From Yersinia proxima (GTDB lineage: Bacteria; Pseudomonadota; Gammaproteobacteria; Enterobacterales; Enterobacteriaceae), in assembly GCF_902170785.1 (NCBI RefSeq), contig NZ_CABHYG010000001.1:1-64000 (forward strand): a DNA stretch of 64,000 nt, read 5' to 3'. This document shows, in pieces, positions 46,956 to 59,087 of the stretch. Under the pieces are notes generated by a model. That model made no database searches and had not been told where the DNA came from. It worked only from the letters and a program-made list of their open reading frames with translations. Both the position numbers and the translations under genes were made by a program. Position 1 is the stretch's first letter; the number at the start of each line of letters is the position of its first letter.

Positions 46956-48704
46956 TCAATGCTGACGGTTCTGCAAATGCTGCAAAAATTGATCAACATC
47001 CATAAAGCCCGTCACTCTGGCGTCATTAATCTCATTACCTTGCGCATCGAAAAACAGGATGGTCGGTAAACCCAGCACATTCAACTCTTTCAACAGCGCT
47101 GCATGTTCTGCGCTGTTCGCTGTCACATCGGCTTGAAGTAACACCGTATCTGCTAGTTGGCGCTGAACCTGTTCATCACTGAAGGTGTATTTCTCAAACT
47201 CTTTACAGGCAGCACACCAGTCGGCGTACAAATCCAACATCACTGGCTTACCCTTCGCTTGCGCTAACGCCGCTTGTAACTGGGGTAAATCTGCCACTGG
47301 CTTAAACGCTAAATGTTTAATTTCACTCTGTTGCGTAGGGCTGCCGAACGCCCAGTCTTGTAGCGGACGGGCGGCAATCAACAACGCGGCCAGCAGCAAT
47401 AACTGGAAAGCTCGCGCCCAGCCGGAGTGAGCTTTTAGGCTTAATATAAATGCCCAGCCGAAGAAGGCGATGGCCAGCAAACTCCATAAACGCAAGCCCC
47501 AGACATCCCCTAAAACCCGTTCCAGTAAAAACACGGGTAGCGCCAGAATGACAAAGCCGAATGCCTCTTTGACGTACTGCATCCACGGGCCACTGCGCGG
47601 GAGCAGTCTGTTGCCAAACAGGGTCACAATCACCAGCGGGATACCCATCCCTAAGGCATATAAATAGAGTGTTCCGCCGCCAGCCAACATATTACCGCTT
47701 TGGGCGATATACAGCAGAATGGCGCTGAGCGGTGCTGTGGTGCACGGCGAACAAATGAGGCCCGCCAGTGCGCCCATGGCAAAAACACCGGCCAATGAAC
47801 CGCCCCGTTGGCTGCTGCTCCACTGCACCAGCCGGGTTTGCAGTGACGAAGGCAATTGCAGTGAATAGAGGCCAAACATGGATAACGCCAGCAGCACAAA
47901 CAGTGCAGATAGCCCAATCAACACATAAGGGTGTTGTAGCGCGGCCTGAAATTGTAAACCCGCCGCCGCAACCACCAGACCGAGTAGGGTATAAGTCAGC
48001 GCCATCCCTTGCACATACACTATCGCCAACAACAATATTCGCCGCTGACTGTGCGGCTTTTCTCGTCCGAGAATAATAGCTGAGATCAGCGGGTACATCG
48101 GTAATACACAAGGAGTAAAGGCAATACCTATGCCAATAAGCAGCGCCCACAGCGGTGAAAAAGGTAATTCAGCCGCAACGGGAGTGGCATTGTTTGTCGC
48201 AGGTGAAATAGTGTCAGTCACCGCCGCCGTGGATGAACTGGCAGTAATGGCGGAAAGTGGAACAACCCGTGTTTCTGGCGGATAGCAGAAGCCAGCTTCG
48301 GCGCAGCCCTGATAAGTCACACTGACACTGGCTTGCTCACCGGCTTGTGTAATAGGGATTTTCAGGGTTAGCTGTTGCTTAAATATCGCCACTTCACCAT
48401 AGAATTCATCATGATGAGCCTTGCCTTCCGGTAAGGTAAACGCCCCAAGAGTGGCATTATTCGGCACGATTTTGATTTGCTGGCGATACAAATAATAGTC
48501 AGGATGAATCTGCCAAGTCAGGGTGAGTTGGTCACCTTGTTGGCGAAAATCAAAGGCAAACGCCTGATCGACCGGTATAAACCGGCTCTGGCTACTTTTT
48601 TGGCCAAAAGAGGTGTTATCGCCAAATAGCGAAGCCTGTGCACTGTGCGGCGCGAGTAACACGCTGCACAGCAGCAGAATCAGAGTAATGAAGCGTTGAG
48701 CCAT
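46956..48704 (-). CDS. dsbD: thiol:disulfide interchange protein DsbD
   Basis: A 582-residue inner-membrane electron carrier that brings reducing power from cytoplasmic thioredoxin to periplasmic DsbC and CcmG. The signal peptide ends near AQA. The N-terminal domain has the cysteine pair in [12 protein letters not shown], the eight-helix core has [12 protein letters not shown] and ICSPCTTAP, and the C-terminal thioredoxin domain has WCAACKEFE. All six redox cysteines are present. Its start lies inside the 3' end of cutA (25-base overlap), so the two are coupled, as in E. coli. Confidence 0.96.
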   Translation of the reverse strand: MAQRFITLILLLCSVLLAPHSAQASLFGDNTSFGQKSSQSRFIPVDQAFAFDFRQQGDQLTLTWQIHPDYYLYRQQIKIVPNNATLGAFTLPEGKAHHDEFYGEVAIFKQQLTLKIPITQAGEQASVSVTYQGCAEAGFCYPPETRVVPLSAITASSSTAAVTDTISPATNNATPVAAELPFSPLWALLIGIGIAFTPCVLPMYPLISAIILGREKPHSQRRILLLAIVYVQGMALTYTLLGLVVAAAGLQFQAALQHPYVLIGLSALFVLLALSMFGLYSLQLPSSLQTRLVQWSSSQRGGSLAGVFAMGALAGLICSPCTTAPLSAILLYIAQSGNMLAGGGTLYLYALGMGIPLVIVTLFGNRLLPRSGPWMQYVKEAFGFVILALPVFLLERVLGDVWGLRLWSLLAIAFFGWAFILSLKAHSGWARAFQLLLLAALLIAARPLQDWAFGSPTQQSEIKHLAFKPVADLPQLQAALAQAKGKPVMLDLYADWCAACKEFEKYTFSDEQVQRQLADTVLLQADVTANSAEHAALLKELNVLGLPTILFFDAQGNEINDARVTGFMDVDQFLQHLQNRQH

Positions 48705-49048
48705 GACAGGTAATCTTTATCTCCGTCCCGTACCGGCAGCACCAGTAATTCCGGTGTTTGGTAGGGGTGATGTTGTTTGATATAGCTGAGAAGTGCCTGC
48801 TGATGACGGGTATTGCTCTTGAACAGAAGCTGAACTTCATACTCTTGCTGGAGCTTACCTTCCCAGTAGTAAATCGAGGTCGCACCTGGCAATAAGGTGG
48901 CGCAAGCAGCCAGTTTTTCACCTAAAACCTGCGCGGCTAAATCCTGCGCGCTGGCTTCATCAGGGGCAGTGCACAATACCACAATTGCATCACAAGTCAT
49001 TGCATCACAAATATTCTCATCACAATTATTCGTATCACAATCAGACAT
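48680..49048 (-). CDS. cutA: divalent cation tolerance protein CutA
   Basis: A 122-residue trimeric CutA1-family protein with the conserved [38 protein letters not shown] and [11 protein letters not shown] segments. The protein is linked to copper tolerance, but its direct role is unclear. The N-terminus is extended by about 22 residues and carries four Cys-Asp pairs ([12 protein letters not shown] then CDA), encoded by repeats of TTGTGATG. This is unusual for CutA and could bind metal. GAGG lies five bases before the ATG at 49048. It overlaps dsbD. Confidence 0.93.
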   Translation of the reverse strand: MSDCDTNNCDENICDAMTCDAIVVLCTAPDEASAQDLAAQVLGEKLAACATLLPGATSIYYWEGKLQQEYEVQLLFKSNTRHQQALLSYIKQHHPYQTPELLVLPVRDGDKDYLSWLNASLL

Positions 49049-49166
49049 CTTCACCTCGTAGGTCGCGCGGCTTATATGACGAAGTGGGTACTATAACGCG
49101 AGTGGATGTGGGTCAGAAGATGATTTGTGTAACAGTGGGATAGATGCGATGGATCTCGCAAATGAG

Positions 49167-49192
49167 AATGGGGCGCATCGCACGCCCCATTT
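49167..49192 (-). terminator. hairpin downstream of dcuA
   Basis: AATGGGGCG...CGCCCCATT forms a strong stem just after the dcuA stop. It lacks a clear T tract, so it may work as a partial terminator or stability element. Confidence 0.55.
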
Positions 49193-49204
49193 ACAGCTGA
49201 TAGA

Positions 49205-50506
49205 TTACAGAACCAGGCCGCCCATCACGAAGCCGAAACAAACGGCCAGTGCAACCCCGATGGTGCCAGGGATAAAGAACGGGTGGTTAAACACGAAGCG
49301 ACCAATACGCGTGGTGCCGGTGTCATCCATTTGAACTGCGGCTACCAGTGTTGGGTAGGTTGGCAGAATGAACAGACCAGAAACCGCTGCGAAAGAAGCA
49401 ATTGCCGCCAGTGGTGAAACGTTCAGTGCCATTGCCATTGGCATCAATGCCTTGGCAGTTGCAGCCTGAGAGTAAAGCAGTGCTGAACAGAAGAAGAAGA
49501 TAACGGCCAGCAGCCATGAGTGAGCTTGAATCAAGCTACCCGCAGTTTCTTTAATCCAGTCCAGGTTGTGTTGTACAAAGGTATCGCCCAACCAGGCTAC
49601 ACCGAGGATACAAATACAAGCACTCATACCGGCTTTGAAGGTGCTGGAATTCAGGATTGAATCGGTATCAACCGAACACACCATCGTCGTGATGGTCGCC
49701 ACACTCAGCATGATGATCAGGATAGCGTTAGTGGTATTCATCAATGGTGTTGCCACCAGACCGACACTTGGGCTGTTGATGATGGCATACGCCACAACAC
49801 ACAATACACCTGCCAGGAACAGCAGTACGGAGGTTTTAGCGCGTGGTTTAATCACTTTGACAGTGTCACCACGCAGTGTGACCAAACCTTCTTCCAAACG
49901 CTTGATGTAAATAGGGTCATCAGACAGTTTGGAGTTAAAGCACCAGGAAACGATCAGAGACATCACAAATACCGCAAGCAGGGTAGATGGGATGACTATC
50001 ATCAGTAAATGTAAGTAGCTGACGCCATGACCTTCCATGACGGAAGACATGTAGACCACTGCCGCAGAAATAGGTGAGGCGGTAATGGCGATTTGCGCGG
50101 AGACCACAGCGGTAGACAGTGGGCGGCAAGGTTTGATGCCTTGTTCTTTCGCCACTTCTGCAATCACCGGCAAGGCTGACAGAGAAATGTTGCCTGTCCC
50201 GGCAAAGATGGTCAGAAAATAAGTGACCAACGGAGCAAGGATGGTGATGTGTTTTGGATTCTTACGCAGCAACTTTTCAGTTTGCTGTACCAGATAATCC
50301 ATACCGCCAGCTACCTGCATTGCAGAGATGGCGGCAATAACGGCCATGATAATTGAAATAACATCGAATGGAATGCTACCGGGTTTGACACCAATGATCG
50401 CCAATACCAGAACCCCAATACCACCTGCAAAACCTATACCGATACCGCCTAACCTGGCCCCTAAAAAAATGGCCAGCAGAACGATGACTAATTCTACGGC
50501 TATCAT
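49205..50506 (-). CDS. dcuA: C4-dicarboxylate transporter DcuA
   Basis: A 433-residue inner-membrane carrier, the length of E. coli DcuA. It exchanges or imports aspartate, fumarate and succinate, mostly without oxygen. The N-terminus MIAVELVIVLLAIFLGARLGGIG and the segment GTGNISLSALPVIAEVAKEQGIKP are family hallmarks. AAGGAG lies before the ATG at 50506; an upstream frame start was rejected. It follows aspA in the same direction with a terminator-like hairpin between, matching a partly shared transcript. Confidence 0.95.
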   Translation of the reverse strand: MIAVELVIVLLAIFLGARLGGIGIGFAGGIGVLVLAIIGVKPGSIPFDVISIIMAVIAAISAMQVAGGMDYLVQQTEKLLRKNPKHITILAPLVTYFLTIFAGTGNISLSALPVIAEVAKEQGIKPCRPLSTAVVSAQIAITASPISAAVVYMSSVMEGHGVSYLHLLMIVIPSTLLAVFVMSLIVSWCFNSKLSDDPIYIKRLEEGLVTLRGDTVKVIKPRAKTSVLLFLAGVLCVVAYAIINSPSVGLVATPLMNTTNAILIIMLSVATITTMVCSVDTDSILNSSTFKAGMSACICILGVAWLGDTFVQHNLDWIKETAGSLIQAHSWLLAVIFFFCSALLYSQAATAKALMPMAMALNVSPLAAIASFAAVSGLFILPTYPTLVAAVQMDDTGTTRIGRFVFNHPFFIPGTIGVALAVCFGFVMGGLVL

Positions 50507-50565
50507 AGTGTTTACTCCTTGATCCAAATGAAAAATTAAAGTTAAAAATTTGTATTTGCCAGAAA

Positions 50566-50605
50566 GTAAAAAGGCACGCTGTCCAGAGGAGCATGCGTGC
50601 CTTAT
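50566..50605 (-). terminator. terminator between aspA and dcuA
   Basis: On the minus strand AAGGCACGC...GCGTGCCTT is followed by a T-rich run. It ends most aspA transcripts and may let some through to dcuA. Confidence 0.8.
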
Positions 50606-50625
50606 AGGGCTACCGGATGATTATT

Positions 50626-52062
50626 TTATTGTTCATTTTCATCGGTATAACGCTTCGCTTTATATGCCGGATGCATCAGGTTCTCAACAGAGAAAATGTC
50701 GTCCAGCTCGGCTTCAGTTAATAAGCCGCGTTCCAGAACCACTTCCCGTACATTTTTACCGGTTTCCGCACAAATCTTACCCACGATGTCACCATTATGG
50801 TGACCAATGAATGGGTTCAGATAGGTAACGATTCCGATGGAATTAAAGACGTAGCGCTCGCAGACTTCTTTGTTGGCCGTGATGCCATTGATGCATTTTT
50901 CCAACAGGTTGTAACACGCATTTGTCAGGATGTGGATGGACTCAAACATCGCCTGCCCAATCACTGGCTCCATAACGTTCAACTGGAGCTGACCTGCTTC
51001 GGCCGCCATAGTAATGCAAGTGTCGTTACCGATCACCTTAAAACAAACCTGGTTAACGACTTCAGGAATAACCGGGTTCACTTTGGCTGGCATGATAGAA
51101 GAACCGGCCTGCAATTCTGGCAGGTTGATTTCATTCAGACCGGTGCGTGGGCCAGAGGAGAGCAAACGCAAGTCATTACAGATTTTTGACATCTTAACAG
51201 CCAGACGTTTCAGGGCACCGTGCACCATGACGTAAGCACCACAGTCAGAGGTCGCTTCAATCAAGTCTTCTGCTGGCACACATGGCAGACCACTGATTTC
51301 AGACAATTTCTGTATCGCTAACTGTGAGTAACCTTCAGGTGTATTTAGCGCAGTACCGATAGCCGTTGCGCCGAGGTTAACTTCCAGCAGCAACTCTGCA
51401 GTACGTTGCAGGTTTTTGGTTTCCTCTTTTAATAAGATCGCAAAGGCTTTGAATTCCTGGCCCAGCGTCATAGGTACCGCATCCTGCAATTGGGTACGGC
51501 CCATTTTCAGGATTTTCTCGAATTCTTTGGATTTTCTTTCGAAGCCTTCTTTTAACTGATTGATGGCGTCAATGAGCTTCATGATGGAAGCATAAACCGC
51601 AATGCGGAAACCCGTCGGGTAGGCATCGTTGGTGGATTGGCATTTATTCAGATGGTCATTAGGGTTAAGGTATTGATACTCACCCTTTTGATGACCCATC
51701 AGTTCCAAACCGATATTGGCCAGAACTTCGTTGGTATTCATGTTCAAAGAGGTACCGGCACCGCCTTGGAACACATCAACCGGGAACTGATCCATGCATT
51801 TCCCTTTATCCAGGACTTCATCACATGCCTGAATAATGATGTCAGCAATTTTACGTGGGATGGTATGCAACTCTTTGTTCGCCATCGCCGCCGCTTTTTT
51901 GACCATAACCATGCCGCGTACAAACTCTGGCACATCACTGATTTTGCTGTTGCTGATATAGAAGTTTTCAATCGCACGCAGGGTATGAACACCGTAGTAA
52001 GCCTCTGCGGGGACTTCTCGTGTACCTAACAGGTCTTCTTCAATACGAATGTTATTTGACAT
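50626..52062 (-). CDS. aspA: aspartate ammonia-lyase
   Basis: A 478-residue fumarase/aspartase superfamily enzyme that turns L-aspartate into fumarate and ammonia. The family signature [15 protein letters not shown] contains the catalytic serine on the mobile loop. [15 protein letters not shown] and [14 protein letters not shown] bind substrate. It supplies fumarate for the fumarate reductase encoded at 59805-63137 while DcuA brings in aspartate. AGAAGG precedes the start. Confidence 0.97.
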   Translation of the reverse strand: MSNNIRIEEDLLGTREVPAEAYYGVHTLRAIENFYISNSKISDVPEFVRGMVMVKKAAAMANKELHTIPRKIADIIIQACDEVLDKGKCMDQFPVDVFQGGAGTSLNMNTNEVLANIGLELMGHQKGEYQYLNPNDHLNKCQSTNDAYPTGFRIAVYASIMKLIDAINQLKEGFERKSKEFEKILKMGRTQLQDAVPMTLGQEFKAFAILLKEETKNLQRTAELLLEVNLGATAIGTALNTPEGYSQLAIQKLSEISGLPCVPAEDLIEATSDCGAYVMVHGALKRLAVKMSKICNDLRLLSSGPRTGLNEINLPELQAGSSIMPAKVNPVIPEVVNQVCFKVIGNDTCITMAAEAGQLQLNVMEPVIGQAMFESIHILTNACYNLLEKCINGITANKEVCERYVFNSIGIVTYLNPFIGHHNGDIVGKICAETGKNVREVVLERGLLTEAELDDIFSVENLMHPAYKAKRYTDENEQ

Positions 52063-52292
52063 GAGAACCTTCTCTAATGTGCTGTCTTGTTTTGTATTTG
52101 TTAACTAAATTATGCCGCCGTGGGCAATATGATGCCGCAATGAACCTTAAGTGCGGAAAGATTAACCATTCATCTTATTGCTGACAGGATCATATGCTGC
52201 TTAATGATAAAAAGCCTTGAACTAGGATCACTATATGGCCGGAATTAATTGAGATGATCTGATATCTGTGATTTCTCTCACAGTTGAGCTAA

Positions 52293-52442
52293 TCAGTAAT
52301 AAAAGTATCCTCCTAACTTGAAAAGCGATTCAACCACCACCATTTTATGAGGGTCGACCCTCGTTGAAGGGGGATGCTGACGCTGAAATCCGCTAATAAG
52401 GGAAAAAAACAGTATCAGCACCAGCCGGGTCAAGGTTTTCAT
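52293..52442 (-). CDS. candidate small signal-peptide-like protein
   Basis: A 49-codon frame on the minus strand. The N-terminus MKTLTRLVLILFFSLISG looks like a signal peptide or a membrane helix. The tail is short, with VDPHK, LGGYFYY and no cysteine. No good ribosome binding site precedes the ATG. Not recognised as any family. It may be chance; it is listed because the frame is complete and the N-terminus is well formed. Confidence 0.3.
   Translation of the reverse strand: MKTLTRLVLILFFSLISGFQRQHPPSTRVDPHKMVVVESLFKLGGYFYY
52349..52362. promoter_or_regulatory. 14-base perfect palindrome upstream of fxsA
   Basis: GAGGGTCGACCCTC is a complete palindrome about 145 bases before fxsA. It could be a site for a dimeric regulator; nothing else supports this. 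Confidence 0.3.
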
Positions 52443-52505
52443 GGTATCTGTCAGGCAGGTTTACCCTGATGAGAGGTACTGAATGATTAGAATAAGGAGA
52501 ATGCG

Positions 52506-53033
52506 GTGCGTTGGTTACCGTTAGCGCTGATATTTTTATTGGCATATATAGAAATATCGATATTTATCAAGGTTGCCGCTGTATTGGGTGTGCTGGTTAC
52601 CCTCTTGCTGGTTATCTTCAGTTCTTGCGTGGGGATATCTCTGGTACGTAACCAAGGGATAAAAACCTTTATGCAGATGCAGCAAAAACTGGCAGCGGGT
52701 GAAAGCCCTGCGGCTGAAATGGTGAAAAGTGTGTCACTGGTCTTGGCCGGTTTCTTACTGCTGATACCTGGCTTCTTTACCGACTTCCTCGGTTTGCTGC
52801 TGCTTTTGCCTCCGATTCAAAAATCGTTGACGTTAAAATTGATGCCACATCTGAATATTTATCGTGGCGGCTTTAGTGCTGGCGGTTTTAATCATAATAA
52901 TTCTGGCCCTATGGGCGGCGGAAATACCTTTGACGGCGAGTTTCAGCGCAAAGCCGATGATCACTTCATCGTAGAGCATCGTCCAGATGAGGATGATAAA
53001 TCGACAGATAATCGTTTTAAAGATGATAAGTAA
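52506..53033 (+). CDS. fxsA: FxsA family membrane protein
   Basis: A 175-residue inner-membrane protein with the FxsA pattern: LALIFLLAYIEISIFIKVA at the start and a second hydrophobic region containing GFLLLIPGFFTDFLGLLLLLPP. A hydrophilic glycine-rich tail follows. In E. coli, over-supply of FxsA relieves phage T7 exclusion by the F plasmid; its normal job is unknown. The start is GTG with AAGGAG upstream. It lies before groS as in E. coli. Confidence 0.92.
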   Translation: MRWLPLALIFLLAYIEISIFIKVAAVLGVLVTLLLVIFSSCVGISLVRNQGIKTFMQMQQKLAAGESPAAEMVKSVSLVLAGFLLLIPGFFTDFLGLLLLLPPIQKSLTLKLMPHLNIYRGGFSAGGFNHNNSGPMGGGNTFDGEFQRKADDHFIVEHRPDEDDKSTDNRFKDDK

Positions 53034-53177
53034 ATCGCTTTGTTTTCTAATTGATTGTTTATTAATTATAAATTCATAAAGTAAATCATAATGCTTTCTT
53101 GAATGGGGTAACGCAGAGATGGCAAAAATGAGCCATCAGTGGGCAAGAAAAAACTGATTTTTTTTTTGCTCTCTCCC

Positions 53178-53205
53178 TTGAAGGGATGTGAAGTCGCCCC
53201 CATTA
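53178..53205 (+). promoter_or_regulatory. heat-shock (sigma-32) promoter of groSL
   Basis: CTTGAA at 53178-53183 and CCCCATTA at 53198-53205 match the sigma-32 boxes, separated by 14 bases. The layout is the same as the known E. coli groE promoter. Confidence 0.87.
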
Positions 53206-53229
53206 AGATAGCCACGGTATCGGTTGTGA

Positions 53230-53580
<351 letters not shown>

Positions 53581-53607
53581 TTCACGCTCTCTAATCTTCT
53601 GAACTGA

Positions 53608-55287
<1,680 letters not shown>

Positions 55288-55334
55288 TGCCCCAAGCCTA
55301 TAGCTTTTCATTGATTGCTGATTAAGCTATAAAC

Positions 55335-55372
55335 CTAAAGCGAGTGGGGCAACCTGCTCGCTTTTTTTATCT
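55335..55372 (+). terminator. groSL terminator
   Basis: AAAGCGAG...CTCGCTTT is followed by seven T residues, 50 bases after groL. The rest of the gap to 55657 shows no gene and must hold the yjeI promoter. Confidence 0.85.
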
Positions 55373-55657
55373 ATTTACTACTGAACCTGTCATAACTCCG
55401 CCGCTATTCCGTCTTATACTCAGTCTTTTCTGATTCAAATTTCATAACTAAACGCCCTAAAAGCGCTTTTATTTCATTCAGTGTGATGATTGCAGGACTT
55501 TTTTTCGTTCTGACAGTAATTTAATGTGTAAACTGTTAATCATTAACCATCAGGCTCGACATCGGGTATTTGGATAATTTCGGCAGCGGATGCCTAAGCG
55601 GCAGCGATGCTTTCTGGTAATCTTTAGCGTGATTCTCAACTTCGAATGGGGAAAAAA

Positions 55658-55996
55658 ATGCGGATTAAAGTGTTACTTGGTCTTTCAGCAGCGCTGTTGC
55701 TGGCAGGCTGTAGCTCCACTAACCAATTGAGTTCGGCGGGCGAGCAAGTGAAGTTCTCCGATACCAAACCGGGTAGTGAATGTCAGTTGGTTGGGCAGGT
55801 GACAGGTACTCAGAGCAATTGGATCTCAAGTGGTGAAAGCAGCTCTATGCGTGGTGCAGCAAATGACCTACGTAATAAAGCAGCGGCGATGGGGGGTAAT
55901 GTTATCTATGGCGCAACCAGCCCGAGCGAAACCTTCTTATCCAGCTTTGCACCGCTAGACAGCAAGATGGTCGGCGAAGTTTACAAGTGCCCTTGA
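55658..55996 (+). CDS. yjeI: DUF4156 lipoprotein YjeI
   Basis: A 112-residue lipoprotein. The lipobox LLAGC puts the lipidated cysteine near residue 18. The mature part matches recalled E. coli YjeI, with SECQLVGQVTGTQSNW, SMRGAANDLRNKAAAMGGNVIYG and the final VYKCP. Function unknown. The ATG at 55658 has GGGG at proper distance; a start four codons earlier was rejected. Lies between groL and epmB as in E. coli. Confidence 0.92.
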   Translation: MRIKVLLGLSAALLLAGCSSTNQLSSAGEQVKFSDTKPGSECQLVGQVTGTQSNWISSGESSSMRGAANDLRNKAAAMGGNVIYGATSPSETFLSSFAPLDSKMVGEVYKCP

Positions 55997-56049
55997 TATC
56001 TGAAGCACGCAGGTAAATGAATCGGGGATGCTATAGCATCCCTTTTATA

Positions 56050-56472
<423 letters not shown>

Positions 56473-56477
56473 CATTA

Positions 56478-57509
56478 TTATTCATCCTGCATCAACCGGA
56501 GATCCAGCGGCGTTTTGCTAGGCTGCCCGCCGATTTCTCGTGCCAGACGGGGTACCAAATAACCCGATACGCGGCTGAGTAACCCTTTCATTAACTGCCG
56601 GGCTTCATCATCATTGACCATAAAATGAGCCGCACCTTGTACTTTATCCAGCACATGGATGTAGTAGGGCAGGATGCCGGCATCAAACAAGGCGTTACTT
56701 AATGTCGCCAAAACCTCGTCATCATCATTGACCCCACGTAGCAACACGCTCTGATTCAGTAGCGTCACACCTGCTCGCTTGAGCTGTGCCATACTGTCTC
56801 GTAATGACGCGTCAATTTCATTGGCGTGGTTGATATGTGTCACCATCAGCACCTGTAATCGCGAATCACTCAGGCGCTGACATAGCTCTGCGGTAATACG
56901 TGCGGGGATAACAACCGGCAAGCGAGTATGAATCCGCAGCCGTTTGATGTGGGAAATACTTTCAATTTCATCTAATAGCCAGCTAAGCTCACTATCTTTT
57001 GCCATTAACGGATCGCCACCCGAAAAAATGATTTCGTCCAGTTCAGGGTGTTGGCGGACATAGTCCAGCGCTTGACGCCAATTGGCCTTGTTACCTTGGT
57101 TATCCTGATAAGGGAAATGACGGCGGAAACAATAGCGGCAGTTAACGGCGCAGCCGCCCTTGACCAGCAATAGCGCGCGGTTGCGGTATTTGTGCAATAA
57201 GCCGGGGACAACACTGCGCTGCTCATCAAGCGGATCGTTGGTAAAACCGGGAGCGGCAATAAACTCCTCGCGCGCGGTGAGCACTTGCAGCAGTAAAGGG
57301 TCTGATGGGTTTCCCGGTTGCATACGCGCAACGAATGCACGAGGCACTCTTAAAGGGAATAAACGGCGCGCAGCAGTACCTTGTTGCAGGTTAGGGTGTT
57401 CATTTAACAGCAGAATTCTTAGCAATTCGTCCGGATCAGTAATTACATCGGCGAGTTGTTGCAACCAATCTTCTCTAATTGGCATGTTTCGGGTTACAAT
57501 ACTTGCCAT
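56478..57509 (-). CDS. epmB: EF-P beta-lysylation protein EpmB (lysine 2,3-aminomutase)
   Basis: A 343-residue radical SAM enzyme that turns (S)-alpha-lysine to (R)-beta-lysine for EF-P. The cluster motif CxxxCxxC is in [25 protein letters not shown] and the PLP-lysine region [12 protein letters not shown] follow. It closely matches recalled E. coli EpmB. It is divergent from efp with only 35 bases between starts, so both promoters overlap; the E. coli order is the same. Confidence 0.96.
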
Positions 57510-57544
57510 TTTTTAGGCTTACTACCAGTTTCTTGAGGACCATC

Positions 57545-58111
57545 ATGGCCAGTTATTATAGCAACGATTTTCGTCCCGGTCTTAAAATCATGTTCGAGGG
57601 CGAGCCTTATGCAGTCGAGTCCAGCGAGTTCGTAAAACCAGGCAAAGGCCAGGCTTTTGCTCGTGTTAAGATGCGCCGTCTGCTGACTGGCGGGCGCGTT
57701 GAAAAGACCTTCAAATCAACAGATTCTCTGGAAGGCGCTGACGTTAACGATCTGAACCTGACTTACCTGTACAACGACGGTGAGTTCTGGCACTTCATGA
57801 ACAACGAGACTTACGAACAACTGCAAGCTGATGCTAAAGCCATTGGTGACAATGCTAAGTGGTTGATTGACCAAGCTGAATGTATCGTAACTCTGTGGAA
57901 TGGTCAGCCTATTTCTGTGACCCCACCAAACTTTATTGAACTCGAAATTGTTGACACTGACCCAGGTCTGAAAGGTGATACTGCCGGTACGGGTGGTAAG
58001 CCAGCAACGCTGAGCACCGGTGCAGTGGTCAAAGTGCCACTATTCGTACAAGTTGGCGAAGTCATCAAAGTTGATACTCGCTCTGGCGAATACGTTTCTC
58101 GCGTTAAGTAA
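57545..58111 (+). CDS. efp: elongation factor P
   Basis: A 188-residue three-domain protein that frees ribosomes stalled at polyproline. The lysine modified by beta-lysine is Lys34 in [11 protein letters not shown]. Length and N-terminus [22 protein letters not shown] match E. coli EF-P. TGAGGA precedes the ATG at 57545; a longer frame start inside epmB was rejected. A terminator hairpin follows at 58155. Confidence 0.98.
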
Positions 58112-58154
58112 GCCAGCGCCGTAAAGCTGTGTGAAAGTTGCGCTGAGAATGAAA

Positions 58155-58179
58155 GAAAACCGCTTAATCGGCGGTTTTC
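58155..58179 (+). terminator. efp terminator
   Basis: GAAAACCGC...GCGGTTTTC with a seven-base loop, followed by a weak T tract. Confidence 0.8.
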
Positions 58180-58296
58180 TGCTATCTGAGGTTAGCTATC
58201 CATTACAGCAATTTAAGTCAGAAAAAGTGCAATGCTATTTTTTTGACTATCCTTATAGAGCGTATAGATAATTTCATACCATAAGGATCTTCTATA

Positions 58297-58428
58297 ATGT
58301 TGAAGAAAAGCATCGCTGTTATTTTCTCATTGTTAGTTATCTCTTCATTGAGCGCCTGCAATACCACCAAAGGTGTGGGTAAAGATGTTCAAAGCGCAGG
58401 TAGCGCTATTGAACGCAGTGCTGAATAA
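58297..58428 (+). CDS. ecnB: entericidin-type small lipoprotein
   Basis: A 43-residue protein: signal segment with lipobox LSAC (Cys21), then NTTKGVGKDVQSAG and SAIERSAE. This is the entericidin A/B pattern. In E. coli entericidin B is a membrane toxin-like lipoprotein induced in stationary phase and ecnA is the antidote; here only one copy is present. AAGGA sits about nine bases upstream. It lies between efp and gdx/sugE, as in E. coli. Confidence 0.88.
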   Translation: MLKKSIAVIFSLLVISSLSACNTTKGVGKDVQSAGSAIERSAE

Positions 58429-58433
58429 ATCCC

Positions 58434-58601
58434 CTTCATACTTCAGGCTGTATGTGTGTTGGCTACGTTCAATAACCCGAATCACTTAAGGCAGTAAGCT
58501 CATCGGGATTAATGAGGCTCACCCTGTGGGGGCATGAATGCTGTACAAATCGGTTCCACTTGCCGCCTTCCTGCAACTTGAATTATTTAGGATATATATG
58601 C
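58434..58601. repeat. long-form ERIC element with internal insert
   Basis: The ends match ERIC (ATACTTCAGGCTGTATGTGTGTTGGCTACGTT at the left, TTGCCGCCTTCCTGCAACTTGAATTATTTAGGATATAT at the right). Between the core GTAAGCTCATCGGGATT and the right end are about 45 extra bases. It fills most of the gap before the gdx leader. Confidence 0.75.
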
Positions 58602-58708
58602 ATTGTTATCGGCGGCAATTAATTGTCGCCGGCTTTGCTTCTGACGGAGCAATGATATTGCTGCGTATTATTTAGCGTGATAATGTATCACTCTTATCTT
58701 AAGGCTGC

Positions 58709-58751
58709 CTGGGACGACCCGGCACGCATCTATTTTTTCGGGGACGACCCC
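58709..58751 (+). promoter_or_regulatory. guanidine-II (mini-ykkC) riboswitch
   Basis: Two short hairpins, CTGGG-ACGA-CCCGG at 58709-58722 and GGGG-ACGA-CCCC at 58740-58751, are joined by 17 bases. Both have ACGA loops, the signature of guanidine-II riboswitches. The second hairpin ends about ten bases before the AGGGGG ribosome site of a SugE/Gdx gene, which exports guanidinium. Ligand binding should free the ribosome site. Confidence 0.92.
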
Positions 58752-58771
58752 ACCTAAGCGAGGGGGTTACC

Positions 58772-59086
58772 ATGGCTTGGATTATTCTGGTTATTGCAGG
58801 TCTGTTAGAAGTGATTTGGGCTATCGGCCTGAAATATTCCCATGGTTTTACGCGACTGGCACCCAGTATTGTTACGTTGGTGGCTATGGCAGCCAGTGTC
58901 TTCTTATTGGCGTACGCCATGAAAACGCTACCGGCAGGCACGGCATATGCGGTCTGGACCGGTATTGGCGCAGTGGGAACCGCTATTCTAGGCATTATGC
59001 TACTGGGTGAGTCGGCCAGTTTAGCTCGGGTATTCAGTTTGGGGCTTATTTTAGCCGGAATTATCGGGCTGAAGCTGGCGTCATAA
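58772..59086 (+). CDS. gdx: guanidinium exporter Gdx (SugE)
   Basis: A 104-residue small multidrug resistance family protein with four membrane helices. The key glutamate is in [16 protein letters not shown] (Glu13), and [16 protein letters not shown] is the SMR signature; the SugE-type Lys and Trp in the first helix mark the Gdx branch. It exchanges guanidinium for protons as an antiparallel dimer. The guanidine-II riboswitch just upstream confirms the substrate class. Convergent to blc. Confidence 0.95.
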   Translation: MAWIILVIAGLLEVIWAIGLKYSHGFTRLAPSIVTLVAMAASVFLLAYAMKTLPAGTAYAVWTGIGAVGTAILGIMLLGESASLARVFSLGLILAGIIGLKLAS

Positions 59087-59087
59087 A

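Larger units (their letters stand above)
52063..52505. promoter_or_regulatory. divergent region between aspA and fxsA
   Basis: Four hundred and forty-three bases holding the aspA promoter on the left and the fxsA promoter on the right. It contains a 14-base perfect palindrome at 52349-52362 and a 49-codon minus-strand frame at 52293-52442 (listed separately as a weak candidate). Confidence 0.45.
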
